A stretch of 64,000 nt of DNA from Cristatella mucedo (GCA_009760855.2 WPIO01000058.1:2038001-2102000), one strand, 5' to 3'; shown: positions 10,873 to 21,973, numbered from the stretch's first letter. The notes: a model not told the origin generated them from the sequence alone. Program-made: numbers and translations.

Positions 10873-12860
10873 TTTGACTATTGAGGCACTGTCTAGAAAT
10901 TAAATTAATTTAAAATAAATTGATATTGGTAAATTATTACATGCTTTTGTTGATAGATTTCAGATCTGAAATGTCGGTCCGAAAACATGAGTTGATTCAC
11001 AAAAAACGCAAAATCGAGACAATATAGCAAAGGCAAACGCATGGCTGGAGCTATGGATCGATTTATGCTACCATCCACATCACTTCCATCGGAATCGGAT
11101 TACGCTATGCTGCAAGCCACGGAAAAGACAGAAGAGAACCATCATGGATTCAACACGCAAGAAGAAGTAAGTGGATGCGAAGATAATCCTCAAAAAGTGT
11201 CTAAGTTTTCCTCAACTGAAGGGATTTCCCAGGTCTTATGTGGCGATTGCTGTCAGCAAGCTCTATTTGTTTCTGGCAGTACCCCAAGGATACCCAAGCC
11301 GTGCCACTAAAAGTAACTGTTCTCCATAGCAACCATACATCTTGGCCAGAAAGTATATCCGATGGCTTACGTATTAAAATTGTGAAACTTGAAGCTGTTC
11401 AAGATAAATACTATACATTTCCAAAATAAAAAAAGCCAAAGATTCAATCCGGACTTCTATTCTATTTTAAGACACTGCCTATTGGAGAAACAACAGTCCG
11501 AACGTGGCTTATATAATCTGAACAGCAGTAAGCCGCATATTGTTTCTGCTGCTAGTTTTAGGGTGGTTGAGAATAACTTGGAGAGGCTTAAGCTGTTGGC
11601 ACTACTTGGGCAAGCCCTTGGAGGAAGAGTATGAAAAGTCTAGAGGGACCGTAGGCAGCGCATGGTCGGCTGGGAGGAGCTAGAATTACTTCTTAAAACG
11701 GGCTCAACTCTTGATAAATGGACGCTAGCTTTAGTTGAAAAAAGGCAGGATTCATTATCATGTCTTGCTAGAGCGCAGCATAGCGATCGTACTGCTACCT
11801 AGCAGAGAGGAATATGGCCTTTCCTTATTATTCCGATTGGCTCCATGTTCACAAAAACAAAAATTTTCTAGGCGAAGTTTAATAACTCGCAAAGTTTGGT
11901 CCCATTATGACCAATTATGATTGACCCATTATGATCAAACACTTACGGCGCATTCGGAATGCAGAAACAGTGGCACTTTATCTGGGGGCCTGAAAGTCAT
12001 AATGAATAGATTAGTCTAATTTCTGATCGAATTTTGAAAGAGATAAAACATCTCGCGAAGGAAGCTGGATACCACCAAATCATTCGATATTGTACACCGG
12101 ATGTCAGATACCACGAGCAAATGACCACGATCCTTCGTTTCGTGAAACTTTAAAATCACAAAAAAGCAATGAAAAATTAATATAAAGTACTTTGTGGGGT
12201 TTCTTAATGTATATACAACTGGAGCCAGATTTTTGAGTCACTCTTAGGTAAGCTAGCACTTAGGGCGGAACCTGACGGAATGTAGAGGCCAATCTTATGA
12301 TAATGGCAGCAACATGAATGGCAAATATTCATGCTTTAAAGCATGACTTCTCAAGGTGAGCCCGCGAGCATTATATCTGTCTTGCATTAATCACAGATTC
12401 ACCCTTGTTGTCGGCGATGCAGCAAGTTTTTCGGTAGTGGCCCTATCCTCCTTCGGTTGCTTGGTGCGAGTGCATTCGTATTTTGCTGCATCAACTTCTA
12501 GATGGAACGCCCTGATATAAGTTCTGCTCAATTGCTGTAAAGTACCCATCAAATAATCGCTGAGAATGCGAAGTTTCAAGCGTTCAATCACTTCTATTCG
12601 AAATTTAGGGCATCCACATAGTGCTGTTACGCATTTGAGATGCATCCCAAGATTCCAAATCGTAATCTGAGGCGAACACTTCAGCAGACGAAATTGATTC
12701 TTTCCGCTTTTGCTATGTTTGATAATATGTAAGGATCTTCTAACTGATATGAATGTGATCGGCAAGGTACTCCAGGAAGAAAACATGCAAATAGATGTCG
12801 CTCAGGAGCTTATTAGGGCCGTGCAGTGCTTGCTACTCAGCTCTAGCAAAAGCTGCACTT
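10873..12860. other. Unassigned DNA with one 131-codon frame
   Basis: The longest frame is minus-strand 12391-12786 (131 codons), basic and without a recognisable family. A 270-bp + frame at 11041-11310 is acidic and hydrophilic, with no recognised motif. No repeat family found here is shared with the rest of the window. Confidence 0.3.
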
Positions 12861-14580
12861 TAATAATAATAATAATAATATTGCACTTGATAAAGCGCCC
12901 TCAGAGAACTTAATCTCTTTCTAGGCGCTTTACATTTGCTGCAAAGTGATACGCAATAGAATAGTAAGTAAAATCATGCTTGAAAAACAAACAAAATGAA
13001 TAACATGGTTAAGGGTTACATGCACTGGGTCAGCATGCAAATGTGGTTAGTGGCAGCATGAACAGTGTCAGCACGCATAAGCACATCGAGGACGAATCAC
13101 AAGGACCCACTAAATGCTGTCCTAAATAGGTATGTTTTTAAGTTTCTTTTAAATGTGGTCAGGTCAGGGGATGTTCTGATGCAGGTCGGGAGGGAGTTCC
13201 AGGCTGTGGGAGCATACGAGCTAAATGCACGGTCTCCAAAGGATTTAAGGTTTGTACGAGGTATTTCTAGACTGTTGGATTCCGAAAAGCGAGTGGTACG
13301 ATGCTTTGCCTGATGGGGTAGTATATCTGAAAGATAGGCTGGAGCCATAGAATGAAGAGACCTAAAAGTGAGCGACAAAACCTTGAAGTCAATCCGTTGC
13401 TTGACTGGTAACCAGTGCAGGTCGGCGAGAAGTGGAGTAATGTGGCAACTGCGACGCTCACGACAGACAAGCCTAGCTGCAGAGTTTTGCACCAGCTGCA
13501 ATCGCCTGATCGCACATGCTGGTAGGCCAGTAAGCAGTGAGTTGCAGAAGTCGAGACGAGATGTCACGAATGCATGGACCAACTTGGACGTGGTATCCTT
13601 ATCTAAACAAGCCCTAATTTTAGCAATGTTATGAAGCTGAAAATAGGCTGATTTGACTGTGGAGCTGATGTGGTCGTCTAACGAGAGGTCGCTTTGGAAT
13701 ATGACACCTAGATTTCGAGCTGATGCAACTGGAGATATGCTGGCAGAGCCAATTTTGAAAGTCAGCCTTTCCAATTTCTGAATAACACTAGGTTTGCCCA
13801 TAACTAGTAAGTTAGTTTTATCATCGTTTAGTTTTAGAAAATTTGCTGCCATCCATGATCGGATGTCATCAATGCATGCAGCAAGTGAGTTGAGAGAATT
13901 TGAGGTGCTCGAAGGCTGGGAGAGATCAAAGCAAAGGTACAACTGAGTGTCATCCGCATAGAAGTGAAAGCCTAGATTGTGCTTGGCAATCACATCAGCG
14001 AGAGGGAGAGTATAAACGGTGAAAAGGACCGGACCTAGCACAGAGCCCTGAGGTACTCCATATTTTAGAGGTACTTCAGATGATCTTTGTCCATTCACGT
14101 CAACACTCTGGAGTCTCCCACTGAGATAGGACCTGAACCACTGCAGAGCAGTGCCAGTGATGCCCAGGCGAGATGAGAGGCGCTCTAGAAGTACTTTGTG
14201 ATCGATGGTATCAAAAGCTGCCGAAAGATCGAGCAAAACAAGAAGAGACACTCTACCCATGTCTGCATTCCTAAGTAGGTCGTTGTATACCCTAAGCAAT
14301 GCTGACTCTGTGAAGTGATTAGCTCTAAAGCCAGACTGGAACTTACTAGCAAGGTGTGAGGTTTCGTTATACGAGTTCAGCTGGTCTGCCACGACCCATT
14401 CCAGTGTCTTTGATAGGAATGGTAGAAGGGAGACTGGGCGGTAGTTGCTTAAGTTCTCTTGGTCTAGTGTAGCTTTCTTGAGAAGTGGCCTGACTACAGC
14501 TTTTTTGAAAGATGCTGGGACCTGACCTGAGGCTAATGACATATTAATGATGTTGGTTATGCATGGCAGCAGCAGATCAA
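12861..14580 (-). mobile_element. LINE-A, young 5'-truncated copy
   Basis: The 3' end is complete: a (TAA)n tail at 12861-12880 is followed by the terminal stem-loop and 3' UTR. The coding part ends at 13097, and the element stops abruptly at 14580, where the match to the longer copies at 43 kb and 48 kb is lost. It therefore carries the RT domain and C-terminal region but no endonuclease. Sequence is almost identical to the 43 kb, 48 kb and 50 kb copies, which implies recent activity of the family. The 5' truncation is typical of target-primed reverse transcription. Confidence 0.92.
13097..14542 (-). CDS. LINE-A reverse transcriptase, partial ORF2 (481 aa)
   Basis: This is the open reading frame of the LINE-A copy above. 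It encodes the RT of a CR1/L2-type non-LTR retrotransposon, which would copy element RNA at a nicked chromosomal target. It starts at MSLASGQVP, just inside the RT domain. [10 protein letters not shown] (first catalytic aspartate) is at about residues 105-114, [10 protein letters not shown] at about 162-171, and the YADD catalytic box at about 195-198. The typical family C-terminus follows: [27 protein letters not shown], then [17 protein letters not shown]. The apurinic-type endonuclease normally found upstream is missing because the copy is 5'-truncated. The frame has no stops, so decay is slight. No promoter is expected for a truncated copy. Confidence 0.92.
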   Translation of the reverse strand: MSLASGQVPASFKKAVVRPLLKKATLDQENLSNYRPVSLLPFLSKTLEWVVADQLNSYNETSHLASKFQSGFRANHFTESALLRVYNDLLRNADMGRVSLLVLLDLSAAFDTIDHKVLLERLSSRLGITGTALQWFRSYLSGRLQSVDVNGQRSSEVPLKYGVPQGSVLGPVLFTVYTLPLADVIAKHNLGFHFYADDTQLYLCFDLSQPSSTSNSLNSLAACIDDIRSWMAANFLKLNDDKTNLLVMGKPSVIQKLERLTFKIGSASISPVASARNLGVIFQSDLSLDDHISSTVKSAYFQLHNIAKIRACLDKDTTSKLVHAFVTSRLDFCNSLLTGLPACAIRRLQLVQNSAARLVCRERRSCHITPLLADLHWLPVKQRIDFKVLSLTFRSLHSMAPAYLSDILPHQAKHRTTRFSESNSLEIPRTNLKSFGDRAFSSYAPTAWNSLPTCIRTSPDLTTFKRNLKTYLFRTAFSGSL

Positions 14581-14838
14581 CTTTCTTCTCATGAGCAGTC
14601 GATGCGGCAACAAACGTATGCGATTAACTAGAAAAACCAACCGAGGTCGGTGCCTCACCACTTTCTTTATATATGAAGATCGAAACCCTCTCGTCGATGC
14701 TTTGCACACATTCAAAGTGGTGTTTTTATTTAACACAATCGTCGTTGCACTTATCTCCCTCGGTGAATTGTTTGCCATGCATAGTGGTATCTTCGCATTC
14801 TTTTACAGTATTCCTTTGCTGAAAAAATACTGGGAATA

Positions 14839-14928
14839 TAATAATAGTAATAATAATGCTGATACATTTGCATAGCAACCTCAGAGAACCGAATCTCTCT
14901 CTAGGCAAGTTACAGATGCTGCAAATAA
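14839..14928 (-). mobile_element. LINE-A 3'-end fragment
   Basis: An interrupted TAA-type tail is followed by CCTCAGAGAACCGAATCTCTC, a decayed version of the LINE-A stem-loop read on the minus strand. It then meets a + strand LINE-A piece starting near 14966. Confidence 0.6.
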
Positions 14929-14965
14929 AGCATTGTATTATTGCAAATAAAGATGATGCAAAACC

Positions 14966-15486
14966 AACTGCATCCCGGCTGGTCTCTTGTGAGCGTTGCC
15001 ACAATACATCACTTCTCACCTACTTGCCCTGGCTCTCAATCAAGCAACGTATCGGCTTCAAGGATTTGTCACTCGATTTTAGGTCCTTTCATTCCCAGGC
15101 TCCAGGTTACCTATCAGAAATACTCCCCCCAACCAGATTAGGCATCGTATCCATCCGCTCTTCTGAATCAAATCGCTTAGCTATGCCTCAAAAGGGCCCC
15201 AAATGGTTTGGAGACTCTGCCTTTAATTTGTATACTCCCAAAGCTGTGTCCTTGTGACTTTTCCTGTGCGTGTTTATGCGTGCTGTCACTGTAAACACTA
15301 CCATTAATCATATTTGCATGTTTACACTTTGCATGTCACCACTGATCACATTATTTATGCATGATGACACTATGAATGTTACCAGTAGCCAAATGATCGT
15401 GCAAACTTTACATCATATGTAAAGTGCCTAGAAAGAGTGTAATTTCTCTAGGTAATACCAATGTTTTATTACAATTATTATTATTT
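14966..15486 (+). mobile_element. LINE-A C-terminal and 3'-end fragment, decayed
   Basis: It covers the region coding for the RT C-terminus (GERCH..., LPWLSIKQRIGFKDLSLDFR, then APGYLSEILPP), broken by changes and a deletion near 15250. The LINE-A 3' UTR follows, then a stem-loop variant at about 15421-15455 and an ATT-rich tail. It is clearly older than the 12.9-14.6 kb copy. Confidence 0.75.
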
Positions 15487-15629
15487 GATGAGGGATCCAT
15501 TTACCTAAGATGCCACCAACTGTCATGCGGTTTTAGTAAGGTCAATGGCTCAACGGTAAAAAAATTCTCCAACATCTTTTCTTGTTCTTCTTCCGAAGGA
15601 CCATCAGCGTCAGCGGCTTCGTCACCGGC

Positions 15630-15893
15630 TTAGTAACATTTTCTGAAGACTTCATAGGCCTCCAAGTCTATGACTGTCAGTAAAATTGCTATCTCGTCAC
15701 TCTGTCTTCCCATTGACCTTTCGATGCTGTCGTAAAGAAATGGAAGTGGTTCAGCCACTGGGACCACTCCAGAGCCATATCTGAGCATATTGAAAACAAA
15801 CGAGGCGGTTGTGACAACTCTGTCACACTCAGGCTGTAAATTTAGACTTAGTACACCGCGATCTCTAATCAGATCATTCCATTGGCTCCGCAT
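15630..15893 (-). pseudogene. Possible PIF/Harbinger transposase C-terminal remnant
   Basis: This is an 87-codon frame on the minus strand. The stretch after residue 10 (RDRGVLSLNLQPECDRVV, then a hydrophobic segment ending FNMLRYGSG) resembles the C-terminal block of HARBI1/PIF-Harbinger transposases. In that block a GVL-L-PE-V pattern is followed by a V-A--VLHN segment. Catalytic DDE residues would lie upstream and are not seen. Termini were not found. It could instead be an unrelated host exon, so the call is tentative. Confidence 0.3.
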
Positions 15894-15899
15894 GGTTTA

Positions 15900-16380
15900 C
15901 TGAATTACTTTGCGCATGCACTAGTGCTGTCTGAGGACTGCTAACGGTGGTGTCACGGCTCGCTCTCGGGCTTTTCAGAAGAGTTGCCTATACTTGTGGC
16001 TAGGCTACGTCGAAGTCCTGGCTCAATCCTGGGCATGCTTCTGGTTACTATCTTGGTAGAACTCTAAGCCCGGATCTGAAATCCATTCAAGTGATCCGTA
16101 CATGAAAATCACCTGTACATAATGACTTAACATCAACAATGCCTAGAATATTGCTTATTTGCATCATGGCATCGAGCCTGTAGCGTCTAGTGGCATCGAT
16201 CGATTAACTGTATCGGTATTGCCGGACTTTGCAAGTCCGAATACGGGGCCTCCAGGAGTCCATGGAAATTAATTTTTGTGGTTAAAAATGGGTTAATAAA
16301 GATTCGTAAGGTACGGTGAGGTTAAGAAAACCTTTTTTAAAACTTTGCATGTCGAACTGGTCCATACAGAGTGAGAGTCG
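15900..16380. other. Upstream flank of the TP53INP homologue
   Basis: No repeat or exon recognised. This may contain distal regulatory DNA of the gene that follows. Confidence 0.3.
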
Positions 16381-16580
16381 TGAAAGCATCACGTACGTTC
16401 CCATTTCATCTGTTCCCCGACGCCTCGGGTGGGATTTCGTGTGATAAAAAGGGCCTCAAGCCCATGAAGAGGTTGGGCCAGCTGTTACGAATGATCGAAA
16501 AGGCCTGAAGCGCCCCAACTAAGCAGAAACGACGGTCACAAGACTGCGGGACTCGCGGCACAGACCCATCACATCCGCAG

Positions 16581-16664
16581 CACGTGATGTAAACATGACC
16601 GCCCATCGGCCCGCATGAGGTCACACCAACGCACCAATTAGACCCGGAGTCGTGGTCACGTGAT
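16581..16664 (+). promoter_or_regulatory. Two CACGTG E-boxes and a forkhead site upstream of TP53INP
   Basis: CACGTG occurs at 16581-16586 and again at 16657-16662. The second sits in GTCACGTGAT (16655-16664), one base off the TFEB/HLH-30 CLEAR consensus GTCACGTGAC. A forkhead/FOXO-type site TGTAAACA lies at 16588-16595, and a CCAAT box at 16634-16638. All are 120-210 bases upstream of the inferred non-coding exon. TFEB and FOXO are known activators of autophagy genes and the gene downstream is an autophagy factor. Regulation here is inference. Confidence 0.45.
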
Positions 16665-16784
16665 ATCAATAGCTCGCCAAGGGAAGCAGCTGCGCAGATC
16701 GGCTCGTCCCTCGAGCCCGACCTTCTAGTCCTCTCCTTTTCTTTCTCCCTCTCTCTTCTTTCTCTTTCTTTCCCATATATTTTA

Positions 16785-16817
16785 GTATAATAGCGTCGAG
16801 GATCTACTCCTGCGGAG
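16785..16817 (+). other. Probable 5' non-coding exon of the TP53INP homologue
   Basis: A strong splice donor (GGAG|GTAAGC) ends an exon at 16817. Immediately upstream is a 45-base pyrimidine tract ending TATTTTAG at 16784, which would be a strong acceptor for a 33-base exon. The alternative is that transcription starts near this point, since TATATTTTAGTATAATAG also resembles a TATA region. The downstream partner is the acceptor CTTGCAG at 17231-17237, giving a 420-base intron. Confidence 0.4.
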
Positions 16818-17239
16818 GTAAGCGATGCGCATTTGCACTGCAGACAGTAAGCTTAAGGCTCGACGGGAAAAGCCGTGCCGGACTTGTGTCGAGTCGATCG
16901 TTAACGCTAGCGTTTTAACGCTCCTGCTCGGCTAGAAAGTCAAGAGAATCTAGAACCACACAAGGAGGTTGCATCGTAAAGAGAGCGGCTTTTTGCATGA
17001 GACCGCGAACTCTGGGCTTGGGAGGTGCCCGTGTAAAGGGGCTAGCCGTGTCCAGACAAAGGTAGCCACCGCCCGACCGCTGGGCTGGACACGATCGATA
17101 AATAACGGCTGCATCGATGTGGCGACTTTCGCCGGTTTCTAGGGCCGTTCACGTTAGTTTATTAATAGTTCTTTGTATGTAGTGTCAAGAACTGAGCTGC
17201 GGAGCTGCTATAATTCTGACTACTGATACGCTTGCAGGA

Positions 17240-18537
17240 ATGCTCAGCAACATTGCCAGCCTACTTCTTGGTTCGTTCGCACCTGCAAAAGACAGCAACA
17301 GTGAGCTGCAGTTGACGACAAGAATCGTAGAGGACGACTGGGTCTGCGTCGATAGTCGTAAGTCTGCTCCAAGCGGAACTTTCGAAGGCTCCCGACATCC
17401 GCGGCTAGTAACCGTCCGGGCCCTTGACCTATGGTCGGGAAGGATATCCAGGGGCCTAGGTCCAACCCGTCGTCGGGTAGGAGAAACCTTGCAATAGAAC
17501 TACCATTGTCCGTGGTGAATATTGTGCATAATAGTGTTACACAGCCAATGAATTTGTGCTTGTGGCCACTTGCGTGCCCGGCTTTTCAGAAGATTAAAGT
17601 AAGCGAAAACCGAGCCTTGGCTGAGGCCGATTGGTTGACCATAGACAGCCGTTGTGGTGCTGTTAACTCAGTCAGGGCCGATGGGCTGGTCGGCCGTGGT
17701 CGACCAGAATGCCGGCGGCCTACTTTCGCCGGACTTTGTGCAGCATGCGAGTTGAACTCTCGTCTTTCAATTTTTGGCCTGAATGACTTAGCCAGCACCC
17801 GGGGCTGCTCTTTAAATTAGTCTACACTTGGATCCTCATTGTACACCAGGCATTGTGCCATTAGGTGCCATTAGTCGCCATTAGTCTTGCAGTCTTAAGT
17901 TCGACAATAAAGCTGGCCATGTTGTAGTCAGGAATCCATTCAACGGGATGAACTTTCAAAGGAACAATCTCGATCATGCTCAAGCAAGCAAGCATAGCAG
18001 GGCCTGGCACCTTGCTGGAGAGGAGGCCTCTGACCGGTGGAACGCTTCCATGCATGCACATTTGATTTTGCACACCTTGATTTGCACTATTCGACTCCTT
18101 ATGTTATCGTCCTACGTTGCTCATTATGCGCAGATTGAACGCGAGTGGTCAATGTTGGTAAGGCTTTTTTCGTATAATGCAGAGTCAGAGCACGGAGCTG
18201 GCAGCGTACAGGCGACACGAGTTCTGCCCCAGTGCAGTGACGACGACCACATAGCCACCTTCGGCAGTGCCGCTGGATCAGCCGATCAGCCGATGGGGCG
18301 TGGCAGCAAAGGCGACGATGCTGGCTGGCTAGTCACACCACCGGCATGCTTTGCAGCTCAGCCACCTGCCGCGGCTTCGGCCCAGCGACACCTGGAACCC
18401 AGCCCAATGGAGAATCTGCTGATCGAGCATCCGAGCATGTCTGTGTATGGGCCCGTGGCGCTGACCCATACGCAGACATCTGTGTTGCCAATTCTCAGAG
18501 CTACGAGCCGACCGGCCTCCGAGCTGATCGGGTCGTC

Positions 18538-18575
<38 letters not shown>

Positions 18576-18805
18576 CGCAGCAGGCGCAGCAGCAGCGGCC
18601 TTCGGCAGCGACTTCTACGCAGCAGCGCCGGTGGACGGCTGCAGCCGGTGGCTCCCGCTCGTCGGGCTTGCTGGTGTCTGCTCAGAAGGTCTGCCAGAAG
18701 TACACACGCCGCACAGTGCGCCGATCTAACCAGGTTGCGGCTCTGAGCCAGCGTGCTCGAATGCTTTGTGGAGGCATGCAGCGTGCCGTTTTTCAGCCAC
18801 GCTAA
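17240..18805 (+). CDS. TP53INP: TP53INP1/2 (DOR) homologue, two coding exons
   Basis: CDS is join(17240..17357, 18183..18805), about 246 residues; the vertebrate proteins are 220-240. TP53INP proteins shuttle between nucleus and cytoplasm, bind Atg8/LC3 to promote autophagosome formation, and co-activate nuclear receptors or p53. Exon 1 follows an acceptor CTTGCAG|GA and holds the ATG and an acidic LC3-interacting core, EDDWVCV (residues 31-37, W34 and V37). It ends at the donor C|GTAAGT in phase 1. Exon 2 starts after TTTTTTCGTATAATGCAG. A second in-phase AG six bases later (18188) could also be used. Exon 2 carries WLVTPPACF (88-96), the signature PMENLLIEHPSMSVY (114-128), a glutamine tract (160-177) and a basic C-terminus ending MQRAVFQPR. 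The signature is nearly identical to vertebrates, so the family call is firm. Which paralogue it matches cannot be told. Confidence 0.9.
17358..18182 (+). other. Intron of the TP53INP homologue (825 bp)
   Basis: The intron is bounded by GTAAGT and TGCAG, phase 1. Frames that run through it (for example 17431-17820 +) show no family similarity and are taken as non-coding. Confidence 0.75.
18541..18597 (+). repeat. CAG repeat encoding a glutamine tract
   Basis: Eleven consecutive CAG codons are followed by GCG/CAG interruptions, in frame within the TP53INP homologue. Vertebrate TP53INP proteins have no comparable tract at this place as far as I recall. The tract sits in the poorly conserved linker after the signature motif. 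Confidence 0.9.
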
Positions 18806-19283
18806 GCCATCCGACATGGCAGTGCCAATGCAAGAGCCCACGCTGAGCCACGGCAGCCACCGTGGTTTTCTATCTCTTTCTCTAGTGCTCATGCATTGTC
18901 ATTGCAAGCAGCCGTTGCTTGTTGTTTGCGTGTCGGGAGTGTTCTGACTTGAAGTGATGTCTGTCTGCGCGTCGGGCCAGTGTCGCCACATTGCTGTCAG
19001 AACGTGCCGTGGCAGCAGAGCTTGCAACAATGATCTTTCCCCAGTGCTGCCTGCGAGTTAAAACTCAGGTAGCTGTCCTTTCTGTTTTATCTCCGCTGGA
19101 ATACTCGGCACGTAGTACCTGTAGAATGTCGGATCTCCTGAACTTAGTTCCTTTGTAACGATTCGAGGCCACTAGCGACAGAAGAGAAATGCCTATCACC
19201 ATTGTATTTTTTGCCTGATGTACTGGAAGCTGTATGTGTATCACATCAATTTGATTGCTCATAATGAAACCATGAAAAAAGTA

Positions 19284-19289
19284 AATAAA
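19284..19289 (+). terminator. Poly(A) signal of the TP53INP homologue
   Basis: AATAAA lies 479 bases after the stop codon and is followed within 15 bases by a T-rich stretch (GATTTTTTTTC). It is the first canonical signal downstream. Confidence 0.6.
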
Positions 19290-19310
19290 AGGTAATGATT
19301 TTTTTTCTAT

Positions 19311-19785
19311 TTGTACTGACTGTGTCTGCTTGCTTACGCCCAGCATATGCAAATGGAGCGAGCCACAAAAGCTAGCCACCGGTGCCTGAATGCCCAGAAC
19401 AGAAGGTAGTATGCATGAACCACTGTAACATCCGGTTGTGTAGAGCTTTGAATGACCATCTATCGACCAACAGGCAGTGACCTTCGAGCGACGACACTGA
19501 TAATCACACTAAGAATACTTCTGGTCATTTTCATATGAGAATTTCATGGAAGCAGATGCTGTACTTTATTAGTAAACTTCATATAGCAAGCTGGAACCTG
19601 GGAGGTAGCGTGATGCATCAACATCCTAAATATAGTAACTTTGTTATCTTCTGCATCCAAATAAAAATGTCGGTTGTGTCCACGGGTGGTACTCCACTAC
19701 CCGTAGGAAAAGCCAAGTGGAGAGAATGAATTGTTACATAACTTTCTAAAAGGCCAGGTGCATGTACAAAGCTGACTGTGACAAG
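19311..19785. other. Unassigned DNA
   Basis: No exon or repeat family recognised between the gene's 3' end and the next LINE-A copy. Confidence 0.3.
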
Positions 19786-19790
19786 GGTCA

Positions 19791-20836
19791 TTAATAATAA
19801 CAATAATAATGATGTACTTGATAAAGCGCCCTCAGAGAACCTAATCTCTTTCTAGGCGCTTTACATTTCCTGCAAAGGGAAATGCAATTAAATGGTAAGT
19901 AAAATCATGCTTAAAAAAACAAACAAAATGAATAACATGGTTAGGGGTGACATGCACAAGGTCAGCATGCAAATGTGGTTAGTGGCAGCATGCACAGTGT
20001 CAGCACGCATAAGCACATCAAGGACGAATCACAGGGACCCACTAAATGCTGTCCTAAATACGTGTTTTTAAGTTCCTTTTAAATGTGGTCAGGTCAGGGG
20101 ATGTTCTGACGCAGGTCGGGAGAGAATTCCAGGCTTTGGGAGCATATGAACTAAATGCACGGTCTCCAAAGGATTTAAGGTTTGTATGAGGTGTTTCTAG
20201 ACTGTTGGATTCCGAAAAGCGGGTGGTACGATGCTTGGCTTGATGGTGGAGTATGTCGGAGAGATAGGCTGGAGCCATAGAATGAAGGGACCAAAAGTGA
20301 GCTACAAAACCTTGAAGTCAATCCATTGCTTAACTGGTAGCCAGTGCAGGTCGGCGAGAAGTGGAGTAATGTGGCAACTGCGACGCTCACGACAGACAAG
20401 CCTAGCTGCAGAGTTTTGCACCAGCTGCAATCGCCTGATCGCACATGCCAGGAGGCCAGTAAGCAGTGAGTTGCAGAAGTCGAGACGAGATGTCACGAAT
20501 GCATGGACCAACTTGGACGTGGTATCCTTATCTAAAAAAGCCCGAATTTTAGCAATATTATGAAGCTGAAAATAGGCAGATTTGACCGTGGAGCTGATAT
20601 GGTCGTCTAACGAGAGGTCGCTTTGGAATATGACACCTAGATTTCGAGCTGATTCGACAGGAGATATGCTGGCAGAGCCAATTTTGAGCTTCAGCCTTTC
20701 CAATTTCTGAATCACACTGGGTTTGCCCATAACTAGTAAGTTAGTTTTGTCATCGTTTAGTTTTAGAAAATTTGCTGCCATCCATGTGCGGATGTCATCA
20801 ATGCATGCAACAAGTGAGTTTAGAGAATTTGAGGTG
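19791..20836 (-). mobile_element. LINE-A, 5'-truncated copy, mildly decayed
   Basis: A TAA-type tail at 19791-19811, then stem-loop, 3' UTR and C-terminal coding region on the minus strand. Frames at 20302-20859 and 20054-20278 carry most of the RT C-terminal half (from the segment just after the YADD box to the NLKT end). They are separated by a small frame shift near 20280-20300. The copy begins at about 20836, downstream of the catalytic box, so it cannot encode an active enzyme. Confidence 0.88.
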
Positions 20837-21535
20837 TTCCCTAAGTAAGGAGAAATCATGCCGACCTAATGAGCTCGGTGGCACGGTATCCTGCAGGCAA
20901 AGAAAAGCACGGGAGGGACAATCTCGTTAATTGCAGCTTGGCTGCAGTATTTGTCTTCCACTCAGCAGCTAAAACATTTTCTCAAAGCCTGCATAAGTGA
21001 TTTTCTAATACTAGACCGAAATGGCCTCCTACAATTGTCTTGCTTGCAAGGAAGTGACCCGTGTTGGAACTACAGCTGCTCATCAAACAAGTGGCCAGGC
21101 TTTATTCGCTATGCAATGCTCTAGAAAATGTAAAAGCTGCTGCAGCCTGCGTCGGAGCCCATTGGCCGATAGTTCCATTGTATCCAGCGGGCTGGACTCA
21201 CGCCTTTCTACCTATTCCATACTTGCCGAATAGATTCACCATCGCTGCGAATTGCTTGCACTGACTGAGCATTTCAGTTACTGCTATCCAGCCCATCGTA
21301 CCAGTGTGTGCACGAAATGCGCGAATGTAGGCTGTAGTAGATCGACAGGAATGTAGAACCAAGGACACCCTACGGTAGGGGTAAGGGTATGCGTTGACAG
21401 GAAGGAATCGAGGGTACTGCACGACAGTCTTTGCTAAATTTGATGGTAAGAAGGGTGCTGAGCCTCTCACTTGCAGAGGGCCAATGTCATCGGTGACTAA
21501 CTAGACACGAAAAGAAGGAAAAAGAGCATTCAAGC
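20837..21535. other. Unassigned DNA
   Basis: No repeat or exon recognised. Frames of 67-90 codons lie on both strands without motifs. Confidence 0.3.
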
Positions 21536-21537
21536 TA

Positions 21538-21538
<1 letters not shown>

Positions 21539-21576
<38 letters not shown>

Positions 21577-21770
21577 CATTTGATTTAGAGCCCTCAGAGA
21601 ACCAAGTCTCTTTCTAGGCACTGCACATTTGCTGCAAAGGAAGCATGATCAAAAGGTTAGTGGTAGCATGCTCAATGACAACAAGCCTCATATGGTTAGG
21701 GGTGACATGCACAGGGTCAGCATGCAAATATGGTTTGTGGCAGTATGCACAGTGTCACCACGCATAAGCA
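21539..21770 (-). mobile_element. LINE-A 3' UTR copy with long (TAA)n tail
   Basis: Twelve tail triplets (21539-21574) precede a variant stem-loop and the 3' UTR up to the CGCATAAGCA block at 21770. This is a very short 5'-truncated insertion with no coding sequence. Confidence 0.8.
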
Positions 21771-21888
21771 GGTAAATTAAGAATATTTGCAGGAAGTGAG
21801 CAGGCAGGAAAAGAGCTGCAGGAGAAGAGATGCAGCTGTAAAGCAGCTCAAGCAAATTGTAGTGGCAAGTACCAAGAGAGAGAAAGAT

Positions 21889-21892
<4 letters not shown>

Positions 21893-21973
<81 letters not shown>
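21893..21973. repeat. (GA)n microsatellite
   Basis: About 40 uninterrupted dinucleotide units. Open frames across it on both strands are artefacts of the repeat. Confidence 0.98.

Noticed and set aside
13065-13634. Antisense frames over LINE-A (82-88 codons), repeated at 44156-44725, 49736-50305 and 51477-51725
   Set aside because: They recur only because the LINE copies are nearly identical. They are shadow frames on the strand opposite the RT.
17431-17820. 129-codon frame as a separate gene
   Set aside because: It lies within the TP53INP intron and has no family match.
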